Positions 17,325 through 26,555 of a stretch of 64,000 bases of DNA are shown here, piece after piece (position 1 is the first letter of the stretch; every line of letters starts with the position of its first letter). The notes beneath the pieces are model-generated. The model was not told where the DNA came from. It saw nothing but the letters and a program-made list of their open reading frames with translations, and did not search any database. The translations under genes were made by a program, and so were the position numbers. The DNA is from Levilactobacillus fuyuanensis. Its GTDB lineage: Bacteria > Bacillota > Bacilli > Lactobacillales > Lactobacillaceae. The stretch is from positions 1-64,000 of the forward strand of contig NZ_RHNZ01000006.1 in assembly GCF_003946395.1 (NCBI RefSeq), read 5' to 3'.

Positions 17325-18242
17325 ATGACGGAGGATACTAGATTTTGTCAGTATTTCAAGCAATGGATGGAATTGTATAAGTGTGGAGCTGTGCGGCCCG
17401 TGACGTATCGGAAATATGAAATGACACATAAACAGTTGGCGATGTTAGCCCCTGATCTCATGATGTGTGACCTAACGCGTTTAACTTATCAGCAGTTGTT
17501 GAATGATTACGCTGAAACCCATGAAAGACAAACGACAATGGATTTTCACCGACATCTCAAGAGTTCCTTGCTAGATGCGTTGGAAGAGGGCCTAATTGCT
17601 CGTGATCCAACACGCAAGGCAATTATCAAAGGAACTGCCCATCAGCAGCACAAGATTAAATATCTCCATCAGTATGAACTGCAAGCATTGCTGAATGAGT
17701 TAGAACTAGAGGGTGAAGTTAACTGGGACTACTTTATTCTGTTGATTGCCAAGACTGGTCTTCGATTTGCCGAGGCCCTTGGGGTTACACCGGATTCGTT
17801 TGACTTTGCCCATCAGACGTTGACGATTGATAAGACTTGGGACTATAAGTCTAAAGTCGGTGGCTTTGCGCCAACTAAAAATGAATCATCAGTTCGTAAA
17901 ATTCCTTTGGATTGGCAGACGGTTATTCAATTTTCACAGTTGACGAAGCACTTGCCACCAGACCAACCTATCTTTGTTAACGGGCAAATTTATAACGATA
18001 CGGTCAATCATTATCTGGAGCGCGTGTGTAAGCACGCCCAAGTGCCAATAATTTCGGTTCATGGCCTCAGACATACACACGCGTCCTTACTTCTATATGC
18101 GGGCGTAAGTATTGCATCGGTGGCTCGAAGATTAGGCCATTCGAATATGACAACAACACAGCAAACTTATATTCATATTATTCAAGAATTGGAGAATCAG
18201 GATAACGATAAGGTAATGAAACATTTGGCAAGCCTTATCTAA
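17325..18242 (+). CDS. Tyrosine recombinase of the hsdS shufflon, 305 aa
   Basis: This is a phage-integrase-family recombinase. The N-terminal SAM-like core-binding domain covers residues about 5-105 (FCQYFKQWMELYKCG), and the catalytic domain follows with Arg in AKTGLRFAEALGV, the HGLRHTHASLLL box, LGHSNMTTTQQ and the nucleophile Tyr in QTYIHII. I place the start at ATG 17325 because GGGGAGG precedes it. It stands between the expressed hsdS and two spare hsdS cassettes, the arrangement seen in phase-variable type I systems of streptococci and lactobacilli, so its substrate is most likely the WEQRKL/LIVANE repeats. Its 3' end overlaps the convergent cassette by 8 nt. Confidence 0.9.
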   Translation: MTEDTRFCQYFKQWMELYKCGAVRPVTYRKYEMTHKQLAMLAPDLMMCDLTRLTYQQLLNDYAETHERQTTMDFHRHLKSSLLDALEEGLIARDPTRKAIIKGTAHQQHKIKYLHQYELQALLNELELEGEVNWDYFILLIAKTGLRFAEALGVTPDSFDFAHQTLTIDKTWDYKSKVGGFAPTKNESSVRKIPLDWQTVIQFSQLTKHLPPDQPIFVNGQIYNDTVNHYLERVCKHAQVPIISVHGLRHTHASLLLYAGVSIASVARRLGHSNMTTTQQTYIHIIQELENQDNDKVMKHLASLI

Positions 18243-18864
18243 AGTATTCAAAATTAATTAAAGAAGTAGGACTAAATTGTGCTGATCTAATTAGTGCAAT
18301 TTTTTCTTGTCGTTCATTGGCAACGATAAGGTTATCAATCTTGCTGAGTCCATCTACAATCCTACGTTGTTCAGCTATTGAAGGAACTTCAAATAAATAA
18401 GCAGACAGTTCTCGTCTATTTATTTTCGGCATACCAGTTCTCATTGAAAGCATTGTAGAGTATTTAAAAAAGGATTGTGTCTGTAGTAGGTAAAAGATAA
18501 AGCCCTGACTTATTCTTTTATTGTTTTTAGAATTTAATACATAAGTATCTGCGCTAGAAAGTCCTTCAAAATTAGCCCAAATATATTTGCCCAATTGTGG
18601 GTTGATCTTCCCGTAAATGACATCTCCTTTAAAAAAGTGGAATTTATTAGAGATAAGGTTTTCATCACCCACTGTTTTCACGTTATCTAAAAGGCGTCCT
18701 GAAAATCCTTCAATGTTGCCTGGACCTACGTGCAAAAAATCTTGGTATTTTCTATTCTTTGGATCTACCATTTCCGTTGAGATAGAAATTACCTCTCCAA
18801 ACTTACGCTGCTCCCAAGCATGACCTGACTTTTTAAATAATAATCGACTCTTACTTGGGAGCAA
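18235..18864 (-). CDS. Silent hsdS cassette (TRD3), inverted
   Basis: This encodes half of an HsdS subunit: WEQRKFGEVISIST at 18818, a target-recognition domain with typical SPSIAEQRRIVDGLS-like ending (VPSIAEQRRIVDGLSKIDN), and LIVANERQ at about 18314-18336. After the repeat the sequence drifts (EKIALIRSAQFS...) and stops. I see no ribosome binding site before the frame, and about 17 residues upstream of WEQRK (MLPSKSRLLFKKSGHA) are not a normal HsdS start, so it is a stored cassette rather than an expressed gene. It faces the expressed hsdS in inverse orientation, which suits inversion. AT-rich, like the other TRDs. Confidence 0.85.
   Translation of the reverse strand: MLPSKSRLLFKKSGHAWEQRKFGEVISISTEMVDPKNRKYQDFLHVGPGNIEGFSGRLLDNVKTVGDENLISNKFHFFKGDVIYGKINPQLGKYIWANFEGLSSADTYVLNSKNNKRISQGFIFYLLQTQSFFKYSTMLSMRTGMPKINRRELSAYLFEVPSIAEQRRIVDGLSKIDNLIVANERQEKIALIRSAQFSPTSLINFEYFR
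18314..18336 (-). repeat. hsdS 3' repeat, site c (LIVANE)
   Basis: Reverse complement of GATAACCTTATCGTT plus GCCAATGA, an exact match to site a at 16513-16535 in inverted orientation. Confidence 0.75.
18800..18818 (-). repeat. hsdS 5' recombination repeat, CAGCG allele (site 3)
   Basis: Reverse complement of CTTGGGAGCAGCGTAAGTT, an exact inverted partner of site 2 (16625-16643). Confidence 0.8.
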
Positions 18865-18872
18865 CGTAAGTT
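18854..18872 (+). repeat. hsdS 5' recombination repeat, CAACG allele (site 4)
   Basis: CTTGGGAGCAACGTAAGTT, identical and parallel to site 1 (15170-15188). It opens the fourth TRD cassette. Sites 3 and 4 are only 35 nt apart and diverge. Confidence 0.8.
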
Positions 18873-19343
18873 GGGGGAATTATATCAAGTTTACTCAGGT
18901 CAGACCCCATCTAAGAAGGATTTAAAGAATTATTCATCCTTTGGTACCCCTTGGATTAGAACAACAGAGTTAAACAATTATGAAATTATTGGTGCAAATA
19001 TATTTTTGTCGAACAATGGTGTTAAAAATCTTCGTGTTTTAAAAAAAAATAGCGTATTACTAGCGATGTATGGAGGACTAAGTCAAATTGGGAGAACTGG
19101 AATATTAACGTTCTCAGCTACAATTAATCAGGCATTATCTGCGTTTGAACCGAATTCAAGTATTGATCCATATTTTTTATTAGCAGCTTTAAATACACGA
19201 GTTTCTGAATGGAGACCGCTGGCTGCAAGTAGTAGAAAAGATCCTAACATAACTAAAAGTGATGTCGAAAATTTCATATTAAGTTATCCCAATTTAGAAG
19301 AGCAAATCATAATTTCTAAAATTTATAAATCGTTTAGTGAAGC

Positions 19344-19361
19344 TATCGTTGCCAATGAACG
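19344..19361 (+). repeat. hsdS 3' repeat, site d (IVANER)
   Basis: TATCGTTGCCAATGAACG closes the TRD4 cassette. It shares 18 nt with site c in inverted orientation and 14-15 nt with sites a and b. Confidence 0.7.
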
Positions 19362-19395
19362 TTGCCCATATCCAGCAAAACAGAACGCTAAGTGA

Positions 19396-19682
19396 TATTA
19401 ATAAATATCATTTAGCAAAAAGTTATGAATAACGTTCAAATAAAATTACTAAAATTGATTTAAAACACAAATGATTCGAAGCAAAATAGCCAAGAAAACA
19501 GTCAAAAATACATCAAGCAAAGCAAAATTAAACAAAATTCAATTATCAACGAATTACCTGCATATTAATACATGCAATCTGGCCAAATTTATCCAAACTA
19601 TCGATATTTAGTTTAGTCAATCAAATAATCAATAACGCCTAACAATCATCACCGGCCACAAACAATATTTCACCGTAAATTC
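19396..19682. other. AT-rich gene-free stretch after the shufflon
   Basis: A 30-nt imperfect hairpin (GCTAAGTGATATT / AATATCATTTAGC, 19387-19416) spans the end of the TRD4 frame. Beyond it I see only AT-rich sequence with no credible frame until the tautomerase promoter. Confidence 0.5.
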
Positions 19683-19711
19683 TTGTCGCTTACCGCATTA
19701 ACCGGTATAAT
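19683..19711 (+). promoter_or_regulatory. Promoter of the tautomerase gene
   Basis: TTGTCG (19683-19688), 17 nt, TATAAT (19706-19711), about 33 nt before the start codon. Confidence 0.75.
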
Positions 19712-19744
19712 AGCCATATTCATACAGAGAAGGGAACGAAAATA

Positions 19745-19933
19745 ATGCCAATTGTTAACATTGATTTGATTGCGGGCCGTTCACAAGCCCAACTCAAGGC
19801 TTTAGTTCAAGACGTGACGTCTGCTGTGACCAAGAACACGGGTGCTCCAGCCGAACACGTCCACGTCATCTTACGCGAAATGCAACCCGACCGTTACGGT
19901 GTGGCCGGCGTTTTGAAGAGCGACGAAAAGTAG
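19745..19933 (+). CDS. 4-oxalocrotonate tautomerase family protein, 62 aa
   Basis: This is a small tautomerase (DmpI/YwhB type). After removal of Met the N-terminal Pro (MPIVNIDLIAGRS) would be the catalytic base. The length of about 62 residues and the segment VHVILREMQPDRYGVAG fit the family, which assembles as hexamers. Its natural substrate in lactobacilli is unknown. It has its own promoter and terminator, so it is monocistronic. AAGGGA precedes ATG. Confidence 0.93.
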   Translation: MPIVNIDLIAGRSQAQLKALVQDVTSAVTKNTGAPAEHVHVILREMQPDRYGVAGVLKSDEK

Positions 19934-19954
19934 TAAAAATTTCCAAAATCTTAT

Positions 19955-21609
<1,655 letters not shown>

Positions 21610-21620
21610 GTGATTGTTTC

Positions 21621-21656
21621 GCTACCACCGGCCCGCGTTGGCTGGTGGTAGTTTTT
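21621..21656 (+). terminator. Terminator of glpK
   Basis: CTACCACC and GGTGGTAG form the stem, followed by TTTTT. It ends only a few bases before the ribosome binding site of the AraC gene. Confidence 0.85.
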
Positions 21657-21674
21657 GGTTAGGAGGAGAACTGG

Positions 21675-22541
21675 ATGGCAATCGACTATTTGCCGGTAAT
21701 CAACACGCACTTTACACTGTTTGGCGGTCATCAGGAGACCGTTCCCGCCGACTGGCAGTGGCCGGCCGAGGAGCATCCGGCCTTTGAGCTGATGTACATT
21801 TTAAAGGGCCGGCAGCGCACCATTACCGAAACGGGTGAGGTCGTTTTGCAGGCTGGGGAATTCACGGTGATTCCGATTGAGACGCGTCATACCAATTACG
21901 CGTTGGACCATCGACCGATGACATACTTCTGCATGCACTTTAATCTGGACGACCCGGCCTTACGCTACCTGTTGATTCGCGAGTATGCTGGCCGGGTCAT
22001 CACGGCGGCCGATGCAATTTATCCAGCGTTGCGGGCCCAGGCCGAGCACCTCATGGCGATGATTGGTCCAGACTATAATTTGGCCGATCAATTGGACTTA
22101 CAGGTGAGCGTGATCGACGTCATCATGACGTTGGTCAAGGACCTGAAGGCCGCCGGAAAATTCACACCCCAGACCGCCGACGTGGACCAGTTCATGCTCT
22201 GCCACCAGTTAGCCGGTGACCTGAAGGCCCAGTTGGACTATCAGATCTACCACGCCGCCGAACCCCAGCAACTGTCCGTAGCGAAGATCGTTGCGGCCCG
22301 GAATATCTCGCAGAGCTACGCCTTGAAGCTATTCCAGAAGTATTATCATGAGTCGCCACAGCAGTATCTGATCGCACTCAAATTGGCCACGGCGAAGGAA
22401 CTCCTGCGCCAGCCCAAAGCCCGAATCAACGCGATTTCGGCCAAGTTGGCTTATGCGTCTCCCAGTCACTTCACGCGAGAGTTCAAGAAGCATTTCGGGC
22501 AAACGCCTCGCGAGTACATGCGTCAGGAAAAAATCGAATAG
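21675..22541 (+). CDS. AraC-family transcriptional regulator, 288 aa
   Basis: The N-terminal cupin sensor (residues about 20-100; HPAFELMYILKGRQRTITE, LQAGEFTVIPIETRHTNYA) probably binds a sugar. The C-terminal double helix-turn-helix (about 190-285) contains VAKIVAARNISQSYALKLFQ and the AraC signature SPSHFTREFKKHFGQTPREYM. AGGAGG precedes ATG 21675. It lies 144 nt upstream of the GH43 gene on the same strand, so it likely controls xylo-oligosaccharide use; this is inference from position. Confidence 0.9.
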   Translation: MAIDYLPVINTHFTLFGGHQETVPADWQWPAEEHPAFELMYILKGRQRTITETGEVVLQAGEFTVIPIETRHTNYALDHRPMTYFCMHFNLDDPALRYLLIREYAGRVITAADAIYPALRAQAEHLMAMIGPDYNLADQLDLQVSVIDVIMTLVKDLKAAGKFTPQTADVDQFMLCHQLAGDLKAQLDYQIYHAAEPQQLSVAKIVAARNISQSYALKLFQKYYHESPQQYLIALKLATAKELLRQPKARINAISAKLAYASPSHFTREFKKHFGQTPREYMRQEKIE

Positions 22542-22581
22542 TACGAATTAGGGATAGTTCTATACGGATTATCCTCTTTTT

Positions 22582-22610
22582 TTGCTCTTGAAAACGCGTA
22601 CAATATTTAT
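22582..22610 (+). promoter_or_regulatory. Weak promoter candidate for the GH43 gene
   Basis: TTGCTC (22582-22587), 17 nt, ATTTAT (22605-22610). A poor -10 would fit a gene that needs an activator. Confidence 0.35.
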
Positions 22611-22624
22611 TGTAAGCGCTTAAT
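22611..22624 (+). promoter_or_regulatory. cre-like site upstream of the GH43 gene
   Basis: TGTAAGCGCTTAAT matches the catabolite-responsive element consensus TGWNANCGNTNWCA at all but the last two positions. It lies directly after the candidate promoter, a position where CcpA binding represses. Confidence 0.6.
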
Positions 22625-22685
22625 GAAAATTGCTATTTAAAAATGACCGTCAGTTAGCGGTCACTACTCAAGGAGGAGTTTAGTC

Positions 22686-24320
22686 ATGACTGAAATTCAA
22701 AACCCAATCCTACCCGGCTTCACCCCGGATCCTTCAATCCTGCGGGTCGGTGAGGACTACTACATTGCCACGTCAACCTTTCACTGGAATCCTGGGATTC
22801 AGGTCTACCATTCCAAGGACCTAGCCAACTGGGAGCTCATTGCCCATCCGCTGGCCGACGTTCCCGAGGTGGATCTGCGCGGGACCATGACACCGGGTGG
22901 CATTTGGGCCCCAGACCTGTCCTATGACAAGCAGACCAAACTATTCTGGATGACCTACAGTAAGATGAATAATCAAGATGGCCGGATGTTTGACGCCGAT
23001 AACTACACCATGTCGGCCGAAAGCATCATGGGACCTTGGAGTAAGCCCGTTTACCTCAATTCCATCGGCTTTGACCCGTCACTGTTCCACGACGATGATG
23101 GCCGCAAGTGGGTCGTTACGTTGGAATGGGAGACCCGGCTGGGCTATCAACATCCCGGAGCAATCGTTCTGGAAGAGTTCGACCCTAAGCAGGGCAAGTT
23201 AATCGGCGATCCCGTCCGGATCACGCGTGGCGGCACCGACCGTGGGGCCCAGGAAGCACCGCACCTGTACAAACACGACGGCTACTACTACCTGATGACG
23301 GCAGAAGGTGGGACCGGCTACGGTCACGCGGTCGTCCTGCAGCGGTCTAAGAACATTGCCGGGCCATACGAGTCCGATCCCCAGAATCCGATTATTACGT
23401 CGACACCGTACTACTATTACCGGCGTAACGATCCAGATGCCGGGCGTCCGGACCTGTACAATCCAGATGCACCGCTACAGAAGGCGGGCCACGGGTCATT
23501 GGTTTCTACCCAAACGGGTGAATGGTACGTTGCCCACTTGTCAGCGCGGCCATTGCCTGGACTACACTCTATTCTCGGCCGGGAAACGTCGCTCCAGAAG
23601 ATGGTGTGGACGGATGACGGCTGGTTGCGGATGGCCGATGGCAGTAACTTGGCCAAGGCCTCGACGCCGGGAATGACTGGCGTTGAGCTGGAACACGCCC
23701 AGCGACCATTTACGTTGATTGATGACTTTGGTAAATCAACGCTGGACCTGCACTGGCTCACACCCTATGGTCGTCCAAGTAAGGATTGGCTGACGTTGCA
23801 AGACCAAGGCTTACGGATGCGCGGACGTCAGTCGTTCTTCTCTCGGATGGACGTCTCCCTGATGGCCACGGCGGTTACCGGATTCCACGAGACGGTGACG
23901 ACCAAGTTAAAATTTAAGCCGATTCATTTTTCACAGTCAGCAGGGCTAGTCCTGTACTATGACAACCACAACTGGCTGTTTGAACGCTTGAGCTATGATG
24001 AACGCAACGATCAAACGGTGCTAGACGTGGTTCAGGCCAAGGATGGCGAACGAACCGAACTCGAGCCCATCAAGATTCCGGTGGCCAGCTCAGCAGCCGA
24101 ACTGCGGGTCACGACCGATGATGCGCAGGCACAGTTCTCCTGGCGTGAAGACGTCAACGCCAAGTGGGTGCCAGTTGGCAAGCCAGTCGATATCAGCTTC
24201 CTGTCCGATGAGGATGTCGATGGCTTCACTGGGCTGATGGTTGGTATCGGTGCTTGGGATGCCTACCGGCGGGAATCATACGCCGACTTCGGCTGGTTCA
24301 TGACGGAGACACAGGGTTAA
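22686..24320 (+). CDS. GH43 beta-xylosidase, 544 aa
   Basis: This glycoside hydrolase cleaves xylose (or arabinose) units from short oligosaccharides. The five-bladed propeller domain (residues 1-320) shows the catalytic base Asp in GFTPDPSILRVGEDYYIATS, the pKa-modulating Asp in GFDPSLFHDDDGRKW and the acid Glu in YYLMTAEGGTGYGHAVVLQR. A C-terminal beta-sandwich (about 340-540; GH43_C2 type) follows. There is no signal peptide, so it acts inside the cell on imported oligosaccharides. The closest forms are intracellular XynB-type xylosidases. No transporter is adjacent. Regulation probably combines the AraC protein and CcpA. GGAGGAG precedes ATG. Confidence 0.94.
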   Translation: MTEIQNPILPGFTPDPSILRVGEDYYIATSTFHWNPGIQVYHSKDLANWELIAHPLADVPEVDLRGTMTPGGIWAPDLSYDKQTKLFWMTYSKMNNQDGRMFDADNYTMSAESIMGPWSKPVYLNSIGFDPSLFHDDDGRKWVVTLEWETRLGYQHPGAIVLEEFDPKQGKLIGDPVRITRGGTDRGAQEAPHLYKHDGYYYLMTAEGGTGYGHAVVLQRSKNIAGPYESDPQNPIITSTPYYYYRRNDPDAGRPDLYNPDAPLQKAGHGSLVSTQTGEWYVAHLSARPLPGLHSILGRETSLQKMVWTDDGWLRMADGSNLAKASTPGMTGVELEHAQRPFTLIDDFGKSTLDLHWLTPYGRPSKDWLTLQDQGLRMRGRQSFFSRMDVSLMATAVTGFHETVTTKLKFKPIHFSQSAGLVLYYDNHNWLFERLSYDERNDQTVLDVVQAKDGERTELEPIKIPVASSAAELRVTTDDAQAQFSWREDVNAKWVPVGKPVDISFLSDEDVDGFTGLMVGIGAWDAYRRESYADFGWFMTETQG

Positions 24321-24793
24321 TCGTGGAACAATAAGTGCATGATTGCTGTAACCTGGTCGCACTGCGGTGGCCAGAGACTCCGGCTTAGGTTGAGTTTCTA
24401 CAAAAATGTTGGTGCTCACGATTAACACTGGCGTCTCGATTCATGATGTCGCAATTGTTTGATGCCGGCTAAGCTAGTCAAATTTGATGTTAGTAATTTT
24501 TGCCGAAATCAGGGCGATTGCTACAAAAGAATGTGAATTTACAGTAAAAATACTGATTGAAAGCTTTGCCTGGAGAAAAAGCATTTCCCCTTAGTAAGGC
24601 TTTTTGCTATATACAAATGGAGTGAAATTATGTGATTGCTATATAGATCAAGGATCTTTTTTGAGTATTTGGTTTATATTGAACTAATTTAGACTAAATG
24701 TTAGAAGTAACTCATTTTGAAATCCTTATTTATCAGTCGTATGTAGTATACAATTTGTTTTGTGTAATTATTTATCAAAATGATGAGACTAAT
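24321..24793. other. Gene-free stretch after the xylosidase
   Basis: No frame with a ribosome binding site is present. A terminator-like fold at about 24564-24608 (GCCTGG...CCCCTTAGTAAGGC then TTTTT) may end the xylosidase transcript. Confidence 0.4.
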
Positions 24794-24821
24794 TTGGCAA
24801 TTTTTACATTAGTAATAGTAT
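24794..24821 (+). promoter_or_regulatory. Candidate promoter of the M20 peptidase gene
   Basis: TTGGCA (24794-24799), 16 nt, TAGTAT (24816-24821). Transcription would start near 24829 and leave a 5' leader of about 200 nt. Confidence 0.45.
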
Positions 24822-24827
24822 AGGGGT

Positions 24828-24935
24828 CGTTTAGACGAGAGAAGGCAGATTTCAAAAGGGCTCAATTTCTGTGGCAGAGCAGAAACAAAGGGGTCAACTG
24901 TAGGCAGCATCCAGAGGATAGAGTGTCTAGGACAA
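24828..24935 (+). ncRNA. Candidate structured leader RNA
   Basis: TTTAGAC (24830-24836) can pair with GTCTAGG (24925-24931) and close a junction that encloses a TTTCTG/CAGAAA hairpin (24866-24885) and an ATCC/GGAT hairpin (about 24909-24919). It lies in the long leader before the M20 peptidase gene. I do not recognise it as a known riboswitch class. Confidence 0.3.
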
Positions 24936-25031
24936 TGACAGATAAATTAGTCCCAAATTCTATGTGGGGGCAAATAAGTGAGATTCACAATTATTTGCGT
25001 TAAAATCAACTTAACTAAGGAGGAATCAGCG

Positions 25032-26180
25032 ATGGCAGTGTTTACAGATGAACAGAAATTACAGATTCTCACGGATTTGGTGGCGATTCGGTCGGTTAAC
25101 GATCATGAGACCGATGTGGCGACGTATCTTCAACACCTGTTCGCCCAACATGATATTCAAGCGCAACTCGTTTCCTTGAGTGACTCACGAGCTAATTTGA
25201 TTGCGGAAATCGGTTCCGGACATCCAGTGTTCGGCGTTTCCGGTCACATGGATGTGGTTGCTCCGGGCGACAGTAATGCCTGGGCCTCCGATCCGTTCCA
25301 GGTCACGGCACGTGCCGGAAAGCTCTATGGTCGTGGTATCACGGATATGAAGGCGGGACTCGCGGCGCTGGTCATCGCGATGATCGAGCTTCATGCGGCC
25401 GGACAGCCCGCTAAAGGTACGATTCGACTAATGGCAACCGTCGGCGAAGAAGTCGGTGAGACCGGCTCTGAGGCCTTCTATGAGGCCGGTAATATGAACG
25501 ATGTCGATGGCCTGCTCATCGGGGAACCCACCGGCTATCACATTTTCTCCGCCCACAAGGGGTCCATGGACGTTAAGCTGACCTCGAAGGGTAAAGCGGC
25601 GCACAGTTCAATGCCCGAACTGGGTCAAAATGCCATTGATCCACTGTTATCGTTGTTGGGGCAGGCAAACGAGGCCTTTCGTAAGACTGACCGTGAAAAC
25701 GCCGCTCTCGGGAAGCTGACCTTCAATACGACCGTCTTCAATGGTGGCGACCAGGTCAATTCGATTCCAGCAGCGGCCACGGCGGAAATGAATATTCGGA
25801 CGATTCCCGAGTTCGATAACGCCACGGTCACACAGGTCTTGCAACAGCTAGTGACGCAGGAAAACGAACAGGGTGGTCAGGTGACCATGGATATTTACAT
25901 GTCACAATCACCTGTTGAGGAACCTAAAGACAATTCACTGAGTAACTTGGCGGCCACTATTGGGGCGACCTATGCAGGAGCACCCGTACCCAAGCTGGCG
26001 TTACCAGCGGTTACTGATGCTTCCAACCTGTTAAAAGATAAGGGAAACAATTACCCATTCATCGTCTTTGGTCCCGGCAACGAGACGGCGCATCAAGTTG
26101 ACGAATATGTGGATCAGCAGATGTACTTGGACTTCACGGAACTCTATCAGAAGTTAATGACATCATATCTTGAGGATTAA
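25032..26180 (+). CDS. M20-family deacylase (ArgE/DapE group), 382 aa
   Basis: This is a zinc-dependent amidohydrolase that removes acyl groups from amino acids. Metal and catalytic residues are visible: GVSGHMDVVAPGD (His, Asp), YGRGITDMKAGLAAL (bridging Asp), ATVGEEVGETGSEAF (catalytic Glu-Glu), GLLIGEPTG and FGPGNETAHQVDEYV (last His). The dimerisation lid covers about 180-290. It could be succinyl-diaminopimelate desuccinylase in lysine and cell wall synthesis, but no other dap genes are nearby, so the substrate is uncertain. ATG 25032 is preferred over the upstream frame because AAGGAGGA precedes it. Confidence 0.88.
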   Translation: MAVFTDEQKLQILTDLVAIRSVNDHETDVATYLQHLFAQHDIQAQLVSLSDSRANLIAEIGSGHPVFGVSGHMDVVAPGDSNAWASDPFQVTARAGKLYGRGITDMKAGLAALVIAMIELHAAGQPAKGTIRLMATVGEEVGETGSEAFYEAGNMNDVDGLLIGEPTGYHIFSAHKGSMDVKLTSKGKAAHSSMPELGQNAIDPLLSLLGQANEAFRKTDRENAALGKLTFNTTVFNGGDQVNSIPAAATAEMNIRTIPEFDNATVTQVLQQLVTQENEQGGQVTMDIYMSQSPVEEPKDNSLSNLAATIGATYAGAPVPKLALPAVTDASNLLKDKGNNYPFIVFGPGNETAHQVDEYVDQQMYLDFTELYQKLMTSYLED

Positions 26181-26294
26181 CGGATTTCAGGGCTGAAAGT
26201 TTTTTTGGATGATTAATTCGAGCTCTGTTGAGGCAATTGCTTGATATGATTGTATCCGTAATTTGATTCGTATAAAGGGTAAGAGTTAGCTTAG

Positions 26295-26486
26295 CCGGAG
26301 GCGGTCAGGGATGGCGCCAGCCGTGACAACGGTGTTAGACCAGGTGATTCTCCTGGCCTTACAGCGTGGGACGTGTTTGGAAACTCGCCTGAATCTGGCG
26401 AGGTTTCAAACCGAGCTGGAAGCCAGCACTTTGGCTGTAGGCGGTCCCCACAGCGGCAGAATCCCTGACGGCCGCAGGCGACAACT
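26295..26486 (+). ncRNA. Candidate structured element A
   Basis: This gene-free region between the M20 gene and the HAD gene is rich in inverted repeats. GCGGTCAGGGAT (26301-26312) can pair with ATCCCTGACGGCCGC (26461-26475) and enclose hairpins CCAGG/CCTGG (about 26341-26357) and AAACTCGCC/GGCGAGGTTT (about 26382-26407). Its 3' part, with CGGTCCCCACAGC and a GCCGCAGGC hairpin, recurs in altered form at about 33620-33675. It may be a structured RNA or a dispersed element. The plus frame 26311-26577 across it is not a credible gene. Confidence 0.45.
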
Positions 26487-26513
26487 TCTTCTTATCGGTC
26501 AGACAATCAAAAA

Positions 26514-26542
26514 GCGCGTGAGCCCCCAATCGAGTTCACGCG
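26514..26542 (-). terminator. Terminator of the HAD phosphatase gene
   Basis: On minus, CGCGTGA and TCACGCG pair and are followed by CTTTTTG. Confidence 0.8.
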
Positions 26543-26555
26543 TTTCGTGTCATAA

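Larger units (their letters stand above)
18854..19395 (+). pseudogene. Silent hsdS cassette (TRD4), direct orientation
   Basis: From the WEQRKL repeat the frame runs LGELYQVYSGQTPSKKDLKN, a typical target-recognition domain (TPWIRTTELNN, NSVLLAMYGGLSQIGRTGIL, INQALSAFEP, PNLEEQIIISKIYKSF) to IVANER at 19344-19361, then breaks off (CPYPAKQNAK). The first ATG in frame is at 18871, inside the domain and without a ribosome binding site, so it is not expressed as it lies. It is a spare specificity half that recombination at the repeats could place behind the hsdS start. Confidence 0.83.

Noticed and set aside
24828..25031. T-box or lysine riboswitch before the M20 peptidase gene
   Set aside because: No GGGTGGNACCGCG block nor the lysine-box consensus is present.
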